From Chloroflexota bacterium (lineage in GTDB: Bacteria > Chloroflexota > Anaerolineae > B4-G1): a DNA stretch of 35,125 nucleotides. The notes beneath the pieces were generated by a model that searched no databases, was not told the DNA's origin, and was given only the letters and a program-made list of their open reading frames with translations. The stretch lies in the NCBI GenBank assembly GCA_012514315.1, contig JAAZAN010000226.1:1-35125 (forward strand), in the 5' to 3' direction. This document shows, in pieces, positions 30,299 to 35,125 of this stretch (position 1 is its first letter; every line of letters starts with the position of its first letter). Made by a program: the position numbers and the translations under genes.

Positions 30299-32950
30299 AT
30301 GCCCGATGTTACCCCTGTCCGCCGGCAGTACCTGCAGATCAAGGCCCAGCATCCCGACGCGATCGTGTTCTTTCGCCTGGGCGACTTCTACGAGACCTTC
30401 GACGAGGACGCGGAGATTGCCGCGCGCGAACTCGATCTGGTGCTAACTTCACGTCCCATCTCCAAGAGCCAACGTGTCCCAATGGCCGGAGTGCCCTATC
30501 ACGCAGTCCAGGGATACATCGCGCGCCTGATTGAGAAAGGTTACCGCGTCGCGATTGCCGAACAGGTCGGAGAGGTAACTGGCAAGGGCTTGGTGGATCG
30601 CGAAGTCACACGCATCGTGACGCCCGGTACGATCGTCGAGCCGGAACTCCTCGAGGAGAAGCGCTCGAACTACCTAATCGGCGTGGTGATCGATGAGGAG
30701 CGCGCCGGTCTGGCCTACGTTGACATTACGACTGGTGAGTTTGCCACCACAGAGCTGGAAGGCAGCAGCCTCTCGGAGGAGCTCTCTCGCCTGCAACCGC
30801 GGGAATGCATCGTTCCGGCCACCGATACACCGGGTAAGGTTCCTGATGAAGTGATTGCCCGCGCTGTACCGCCCGAGGTTCACGTCACTCCCCTGCCCAC
30901 ATATCGCTTTGAACTCGGTGCGGCGCGCCAGGCCTTGCTCGACCACCTGGAAGCCGCCACTCTGGAAGGTTTCGGATGTGCCGGAAAGCCACTGGCTATT
31001 CGAGCGGCCGGCGCGATCATCTACTACCTTGGTGAAACGCAGAAGGGTGCACTGGGGCATGTCACCGGCCTGACGACCTATTCCACAGCCCATTTCATGG
31101 CGCTCGATGCCGCCACACGCCGAAACTTGGAACTGACTGAGACCATCCGCGAACGTAAACAGCGTGGCTCGCTCCTGGACGTGCTTGATGCGACCCGAAC
31201 CCCGATGGGAGGACGGTTACTACGAACGTGGCTCCACCGGCCATCGCTGCGGCAGGCTGAGATTGAGGAGCGTCTCGACCGGGTCCAGGCATTCTATGAG
31301 GACACCGTTCTCCGAGGTCGCGTCCGCGAGGCCCTCAAACAAGCCGCCGACCTGGAACGCCTGGCGAATCGGGTGTCGAGCGGCATAGCCACCCCACGGG
31401 ACCTAATTGCGATCCGCGACACACTCGTCCTCATTCCCGAGTTACGGCGTCTCCTGAGTGAGCCTGCACTGTCACCCACCTCACCGGAGCCCTCGACGGG
31501 AATGGAGGATCACAGGACGAGCCTGCATCCTCTAATAGCGGCGCTGAGCCCAAACCAAGACGTTGCGGATCTGATCACCTCAGCCATCGCAGACGATCCA
31601 CCGACCAATACCACCGAAGGCGGTATCATCCGTCGCGGGTTCTCATCGGAACTCGACAGTGTCATCACTGCAGCCCGCGACGCCAAGGCCTGGGTAGCGG
31701 ATCTTGAGCGAGAGGAACGAAATCGGACGGGGATCAAGAGCCTGAAGGTGGGCTACAACAAGGTCTTTGGCTACTACATCGAAGTCACGAAGGCCAACCT
31801 CTCAGGAGTGCCGGGCCACTACATCCGAAAGCAGACCCTGGTCAACGCCGAACGGTACATTACACCGGAACTCAAGGAAGCTGAGGCTCTCATTCTCAAC
31901 GCCGAGGAGCGACAGATAGAGATCGAGGGGCGCCTCTTCAAGGAGGTGTGCCAGGTGATCAGTGCACAGACCGAGGCAATGTTGCGAACGGCTCGGACGT
32001 TGGCCCGCCTGGATGTCTTTGCCGCTTTGGCCGAGGTCGCTGTTCGGAACCGGTATACCCGCCCGCAGTTCACGGAGAAGGATCAGCTTGAGATTGTGGC
32101 CGGTCGTCATCCGGTCGTCGAGAAGATGCTTCAGAGTGAACCATTCACACCCAATGATCTGATACTGAATGCGGACCGGCGTATCCTGATCATCACTGGC
32201 CCCAATATGGCAGGCAAGAGTGTGTACCTCCGACAGAACGCGCTCATCGTCCTGATGGCTCAGATTGGTAGTTTCGTGCCGGCCGAACGTGCGCAGATGA
32301 GCGTTGTGGATCGCATATTCACCCGCATCGGCGCTCAGGATGAGGTCTCCTCAGGCCAGTCCACATTCATGGTCGAGATGGTCGAGACAGCGAACATTCT
32401 CAACCACGCATCGCCACGCAGTTTACTGATCTTGGATGAGATCGGACGGGGTACCAGCACGTACGATGGCTTATCGATCGCGTGGGCGGTCGTGGAGTAC
32501 CTGCACAATCACCCCGAGCGCAGGGCCCGAACGCTCTTTGCTACGCATTACCATGAACTGATCGAGATCGCTGACCGACTGCCTGCCGTCGCCAACTGTA
32601 GTCTCGCAGTCGTCGAAGAGGGCGATCAGGTTGTCTTCCTTCACAAGGTGGTAGAGGGCGGCGCGGATCGTTCCTATGGAATCCACGTTGCCAGATTGGC
32701 GGGTGTTCCACGCCCGGTCATCCACAGAGCAGAGGAAGTACTGACCGATCTGGAGAGCGGAAACCTCAGACCAGGCACAGCGACTCCGCAACCCTATCAG
32801 CCCATACTCTTCGCTCAGGAGCACCCCGTTGTCGATGCACTCCGTAAGCTTGACGTATCCGCAATGACTCCCCTGGACGCGATCAACACGCTGTACAAAC
32901 TTCAGAAAGAAACACAACAGAGTAGCGAACGCAAGCAGTCCCGCAAATGA
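30299..32950 (+). CDS. mutS: DNA mismatch repair ATPase MutS
   Basis: An 883-residue MutS that recognises base mismatches and small loops and recruits MutL. Domain I holds the mismatch-wedging FYE motif (FFRLGDFYETF, Phe30 and Glu32). Connector, lever and clamp regions follow, with NRTGIKSLKVGYNKVFGYYI in the lever/clamp. The ATPase domain has Walker A TGPNMAGKS (about 633-641), GQSTFMVEM, Walker B LLILDEIGRGTSTYDG (about 710-725) and ATHYHEL. Length is normal for MutS1, and the FYE motif excludes MutS2. ATG 30299 begins the family's N-terminus; upstream in-frame codons precede the promoter. No ribosome site is present, in line with a leaderless mRNA. No mutL is in the window. Confidence 0.97.
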   Translation: MPDVTPVRRQYLQIKAQHPDAIVFFRLGDFYETFDEDAEIAARELDLVLTSRPISKSQRVPMAGVPYHAVQGYIARLIEKGYRVAIAEQVGEVTGKGLVDREVTRIVTPGTIVEPELLEEKRSNYLIGVVIDEERAGLAYVDITTGEFATTELEGSSLSEELSRLQPRECIVPATDTPGKVPDEVIARAVPPEVHVTPLPTYRFELGAARQALLDHLEAATLEGFGCAGKPLAIRAAGAIIYYLGETQKGALGHVTGLTTYSTAHFMALDAATRRNLELTETIRERKQRGSLLDVLDATRTPMGGRLLRTWLHRPSLRQAEIEERLDRVQAFYEDTVLRGRVREALKQAADLERLANRVSSGIATPRDLIAIRDTLVLIPELRRLLSEPALSPTSPEPSTGMEDHRTSLHPLIAALSPNQDVADLITSAIADDPPTNTTEGGIIRRGFSSELDSVITAARDAKAWVADLEREERNRTGIKSLKVGYNKVFGYYIEVTKANLSGVPGHYIRKQTLVNAERYITPELKEAEALILNAEERQIEIEGRLFKEVCQVISAQTEAMLRTARTLARLDVFAALAEVAVRNRYTRPQFTEKDQLEIVAGRHPVVEKMLQSEPFTPNDLILNADRRILIITGPNMAGKSVYLRQNALIVLMAQIGSFVPAERAQMSVVDRIFTRIGAQDEVSSGQSTFMVEMVETANILNHASPRSLLILDEIGRGTSTYDGLSIAWAVVEYLHNHPERRARTLFATHYHELIEIADRLPAVANCSLAVVEEGDQVVFLHKVVEGGADRSYGIHVARLAGVPRPVIHRAEEVLTDLESGNLRPGTATPQPYQPILFAQEHPVVDALRKLDVSAMTPLDAINTLYKLQKETQQSSERKQSRK

Positions 32951-32985
32951 GGGCCCGCGGCAGACGCCTTGGGAATAGTCTGCTA

Positions 32986-33186
32986 TCAGAGCAGCTTGCG
33001 GATCAGTTTAGCGACCAGAAGGAAGAGAAACCCAAACGGCAAGATCAGCAAGCCAATCCCCAAGACAGGCGTTAGAACGGCCCCAACAACCAGGAGGATG
33101 ACGCCGATGAACCAGAAGGCCGCCATCACGATCCAGCCAAGCATCACAAACGGAAGCTTGATTAACCATACAATCAGATCCAACAT
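32986..33186 (-). CDS. Small two-helix membrane protein
   Basis: A 66-residue, very hydrophobic protein with two likely membrane helices (about residues 4-35, WLIKLPFVMLGWIVMAAF, and 38-60, LGIGLLILPFGFLFLLVAKL) and a basic C-terminal RKLL. I do not recognise a family beyond a resemblance to small uncharacterised bacterial membrane proteins. ATG 33186 is preferred because GGAGGA lies nine bases upstream; ATG 33195 would leave no spacing. A TATAAT lies about 40 bases upstream. It is convergent with mutS (35-base gap) and divergent from the amidohydrolase gene. Confidence 0.7.
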   Translation of the reverse strand: MLDLIVWLIKLPFVMLGWIVMAAFWFIGVILLVVGAVLTPVLGIGLLILPFGFLFLLVAKLIRKLL

Positions 33187-33226
33187 CGGTCGCATTCCTC
33201 CAGTCATCAGATAATCAACTCGTCGC

Positions 33227-33232
33227 ATTATA
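33227..33232 (-). promoter_or_regulatory. -10 element for the small membrane protein gene
   Basis: Perfect TATAAT on the minus strand, about 40 bases before ATG 33186. No convincing -35 is found at 16-18 bases, so this is only a partial promoter call. Confidence 0.4.
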
Positions 33233-33314
33233 TCTACGCAGGAGGAACCGAAGGGTTGCACGAGAACGACATAGCGAAAAGATCAGCATAACACCTAAAC
33301 GAGGAGCACAAACT

Positions 33315-34070
33315 ATGATCGTCGACGCAGATGTCCACATCTCCCCAACGGAAGGAATTCTCGTCGATGAACTGCTACGCAGAATGGACCGGGCAGGAGT
33401 CGACAAAGCCCTAACCTGGCTGCAACCACCGTACGTACGCGAGGTTGATACGTCCAACGCATACGTCTACGAAGCCGCCACACGCCACCCCGATCGAATC
33501 CTGGGATTCGGGTGGGCAGACCCCAACCTGGGTGTCGACAAAGCGCGGGATATGGCCAAGAAGTGCATCACTGAGTATGGATTCTACGGAGTCAAACTGA
33601 ACGGCGCCCAGAACCCCTACTATATCGACGATCCGGTTATCTCATTGCCGGTCATCGAAGAGATCGCTCGAATGGGCGCGGTGCTGGCGTTTCACGTCGG
33701 CGCCGATGACTACCAGCGTACCCACCCGTTTCGAGTCGCCAAGATCGCCCGTATGTATCCTGAAATGACTATCCTCGTAGTTCACATGGGCGGGGCATCG
33801 TACAACGACTTGAGCAGGGAGGCCATCGAGTTTGCCCAGGAATGTCCAAACCCGGTTCTCATTGGCAGTAACGTACGGGATATCAGCATCCTATCCGCAA
33901 TCAAGACACTGGGGCCCCGACGCGTGTGCTTCGGCAGCGACACGCCATTCGCCTTGATGCACGTAGAGGTCGCGAAATATCGCGCCCTGTTGGATGGCGA
34001 GGTCGATGAAGAGGGTCAGGCAGATATCATGGGTCGCAACATCCTACGGTTCCTGGGAGCAACGGCATAG
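33315..34070 (+). CDS. Amidohydrolase-family (TIM-barrel) metal-dependent hydrolase
   Basis: A 251-residue protein of the amidohydrolase-2 superfamily (PF04909), which hydrolyses or decarboxylates small carboxylated or cyclic substrates. Seen motifs, in barrel order: DADVHIS at the N-terminus (D-x-H of strand 1, with Ser in place of the second common His), GVKLNG (about residue 96), LAFHVG, ILVVHMGG (strand 6 His) and RVCFGSDTPFA (strand 8 Asp). It is somewhat shorter than the family's usual 280-330. ATG 33315 has GAGGAG eight bases upstream. Monocistronic, convergent with the cobalamin adenosyltransferase. The substrate cannot be named, and loss of the second metal His suggests a single-metal site. 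Confidence 0.82.
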   Translation: MIVDADVHISPTEGILVDELLRRMDRAGVDKALTWLQPPYVREVDTSNAYVYEAATRHPDRILGFGWADPNLGVDKARDMAKKCITEYGFYGVKLNGAQNPYYIDDPVISLPVIEEIARMGAVLAFHVGADDYQRTHPFRVAKIARMYPEMTILVVHMGGASYNDLSREAIEFAQECPNPVLIGSNVRDISILSAIKTLGPRRVCFGSDTPFALMHVEVAKYRALLDGEVDEEGQADIMGRNILRFLGATA

Positions 34071-34146
34071 GACGTGCACCGGCAATCCCACCCAGCCCTC
34101 AGGTAGCGTGCCCTCACACCTACGCACGACCTAGGAGCTGGCGTAC

Positions 34147-34692
34147 TTAGTACTCAATGCCAATCCGGGCCTGAATACCCCGTTCGTAGGGATGTCGCAC
34201 CTGGCGCATGTCGGTAACCAGATCAGCTCGATCAATGATCGACTGAGGCGCCAGGCGCCCGGTCAGTATAAGCTCAACTCCAGCAGGCTTGAGGTCCACC
34301 AGCTCTACGAGCTCCGCCTCGGAGAGTAGGCCGAAGCAGACACTGAGGGTGACCTCATCGAGAACCACAATATCATACTCTCCGCTGAAGAGCACCTGAC
34401 GCGCCCTGGCTAGCCCAGCCCGCGCTGCCACTTTCTGATCCAGGGGGACGTCCCCAGCGCGCACAAACTGATCCAATCCATACTGCTCTACGGTCACGAA
34501 CGGGGCCAGCTTCGCGATGCTATCCAGCTCACCGCAGTGTGATCCCTTCAGGAACTGACCGATGTACGTGCGCAAGCCCCTGCCCGCCGCACGCAAGGCC
34601 AGGCCTAAGGCCGCCGTCGTCTTTCCCTTACCATCGCCAGTGTACACCTCCACCAATCCCATCCGGCGCTGCTCATTGGCTTCGATCCGCAT
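34147..34692 (-). CDS. cobO: Cob(I)yrinic acid a,c-diamide adenosyltransferase (BtuR/CobO/CobA type)
   Basis: A 181-residue enzyme that transfers the adenosyl group of ATP to the cobalt of a corrinoid, giving the coenzyme form of vitamin B12. The P-loop VYTGDGKGKTTAALG lies at about residues 16-30, followed by the family strands YIGQFLKG, DIVVLDEVTLSV (about 107-118), ELILTGR and the C-terminal HPYERGIQARIGIEY. ATG 34692 is chosen because GGGAGGTGAAC directly precedes it; an in-frame GTG two codons earlier lies inside that ribosome site. The gene is preceded by a cobalamin riboswitch and terminator on the same strand, so its expression should fall when adenosylcobalamin is abundant. No other corrinoid genes are in the window. 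Confidence 0.95.
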   Translation of the reverse strand: MRIEANEQRRMGLVEVYTGDGKGKTTAALGLALRAAGRGLRTYIGQFLKGSHCGELDSIAKLAPFVTVEQYGLDQFVRAGDVPLDQKVAARAGLARARQVLFSGEYDIVVLDEVTLSVCFGLLSEAELVELVDLKPAGVELILTGRLAPQSIIDRADLVTDMRQVRHPYERGIQARIGIEY

Positions 34693-34724
34693 GTTCACCT
34701 CCCATCATGACAATAACAGGGAAA

Positions 34725-34761
34725 TACCCCGATCCTCTGCCTGGCGGGAGGGATCGGGGTA
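34725..34761 (-). terminator. Second hairpin in the cobO leader
   Basis: TACCCCGATCC (34725-34735) and GGATCGGGGTA (34751-34761) form a perfect 11-bp stem with a 15-base loop, directly after the riboswitch terminator. The minus strand continues TTTCCCTG. It may be a backup terminator or insulate the ribosome site; it does not cover that site. Confidence 0.5.
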
Positions 34762-34762
34762 C

Positions 34763-34793
34763 AAAAATCCCCTGTCGACAATTGGACAGGAGA
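34763..34793 (-). terminator. Intrinsic terminator of the cobalamin riboswitch
   Basis: On the minus strand TCTCCTGTC (34785-34793) pairs with GACAGGGGA (34768-34776), a 9-bp stem with one G-T pair and an eight-base loop, followed by TTTTT (34763-34767). Seven bases, CTATCTC (34790-34796), can alternatively pair with GGGATAG (34819-34825), which would break the terminator. Confidence 0.75.
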
Positions 34794-34850
34794 TAGAGCA
34801 TCGGCCGGAGCCACGCCCCTATCCCTTTCCGCGAAGGTGTTTGGAGCTCC

Positions 34851-34979
34851 GCACAGGCGGGTACTCTGGCTCTCTCGCACCTAATGGTACAGCGAGATTA
34901 CAGTTACGGGATAGCGCCGGACTCTGACCGGTCTTCCCCCATTGCATCCCTGGCTTCCGAGCCTTGGGGATACCTGTGC
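34851..34979 (-). promoter_or_regulatory. Cobalamin riboswitch aptamer upstream of cobO
   Basis: On the minus strand the closing helix P1 is a perfect 7-bp pair, GCACAGG (34973-34979) with CCTGTGC (34851-34857). Inside are GGTATCCCC with GGGATGC (another helix), GGGGGAAGACCGGT, TCCGGCGCTATCCCG with AACTGT (the conserved core) and a B12 box variant, GAGCCAGAGTACCCGCCTG (consensus AGCCAGGAGACCTGCC). Order and spacing match the cobalamin riboswitch family. Ligand binding should favour the downstream terminator and shut off cobO. The assignment was made by eye and not with a covariance model. Confidence 0.85.
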
Positions 34980-35003
34980 AGTGAGCATATTGAGTTGATG
35001 GAG

Positions 35004-35032
35004 ATTCTATCCCCGTCCCCGATGGTTGTCAA
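35004..35032 (-). promoter_or_regulatory. Promoter for the riboswitch/cobO transcript
   Basis: On the minus strand a perfect TTGACA (35027-35032), a 17-base spacer, then TAGAAT (35004-35009). Transcription would start near 34997, just ahead of the aptamer, giving a leader of about 305 bases. Confidence 0.8.
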
Positions 35033-35057
35033 GTACAACAATCCTGAGGGGTGCATT

Positions 35058-35125
35058 TCAGTTTAGGGGCGAGTTGTAGACGGTGGGCCAGAGCTCGTCG
35101 AAGCGCTGGCTCATGATCGCTGCCC
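35058..35125 (-). CDS. Possible C-terminal end of an upstream gene
   Basis: On the minus strand an open frame enters from the right edge and ends at TGA 35058-35060, giving AAIMSQRFDELWPTVYNSPLN. It stops 25 bases before the -35 of the cobO promoter, a natural place for a gene end. Only 21 codons are visible, so neither the reality nor the family of the gene can be settled. Confidence 0.3.
   Translation of the reverse strand, partial: AAIMSQRFDELWPTVYNSPLN

Noticed and set aside
32960..32983. Possible terminator after mutS (GCAGAC/GTCTGC)
   Set aside because: Only six base pairs with a 12-base loop and no T tract.
33256..33292. Promoter for the amidohydrolase gene (TTGCAC with CATAAC)
   Set aside because: The spacer would be 25 bases, too long for a standard promoter.
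1..35125. CRISPR arrays, insertion sequences, prophage or integration sites
   Set aside because: No regularly spaced repeats, transposase or integrase motifs, or tRNA-flanking direct repeats were seen; both tRNA genes are intact with no adjoining integrase.

Overview
This window looks like an ordinary chromosomal stretch of a moderately GC-rich member of the Chloroflexota, most probably Anaerolineae or a close relative. That placement is inferred from gene content and is not a phylogenetic result. The content includes a CpXC-domain protein, a Ser/Thr kinase with a PQQ-type propeller next to PP2C, FHA and VWA proteins, a YfhO-type membrane protein, a PD40/TolB-like membrane-anchored protein, paired DarA-like signal receptors and LysM lipoproteins with Thr/Pro-rich linkers. 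No phage, insertion sequence, integrase or CRISPR array is visible.

Layout, left to right. Positions 1-5654 run mostly on the plus strand: a LysM lipoprotein with a PlsC acyltransferase, then an operon of a flippase-like membrane protein, an FAD oxidoreductase and CinA. Positions 5687-8060 (minus) hold an ABC exporter and an Hsp20 chaperone. Positions 8202-14179 (minus) form the most distinctive block, a compact Ser/Thr phosphosignalling operon: kinase with an eight-repeat propeller, PP2C phosphatase, J-domain/VWA fusion, zinc-ribbon/FHA protein, an 80-residue unknown protein and an OmpR-type response regulator. Positions 14461-20347 (minus) carry a class-A beta-lactamase-like serine hydrolase, a geranylgeranyl-reductase-type flavoprotein behind tRNA-Arg, a CpXC protein and a GAF/PAS sensor kinase. 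Positions 20476-22480 (plus) carry two DarA-like receptors and an MFS transporter, facing an ABC-F protein (22487-24145) and tRNA-Ser. Positions 24791-27710 (plus) carry a YfhO-like protein, a 77-codon remnant of the cysteine desulfurase SufS that has lost its catalytic Cys, and a SufU/IscU-type scaffold. Positions 27808-30232 (minus) hold a THEP1-like NTPase and a PD40 protein, divergent from mutS (30299-32950). The window ends with a small membrane protein, an amidohydrolase and a cobalamin adenosyltransferase gene preceded by a cobalamin riboswitch with a terminator.

Promoters of the TTGNNN-N16/17-TATAAT type are unusually easy to see and support many start choices. The points most worth following up are: the kinase/phosphatase/J-VWA/FHA operon; an 11-bp triple direct repeat between the response-regulator gene and hsp20; the SufS remnant joined to its neighbours by ATGA overlaps; a CinA whose deamidase catalytic residues are all replaced; the riboswitch; and a divergent pair of apparently leaderless genes (mutS and the PD40 gene) whose -35 boxes overlap.
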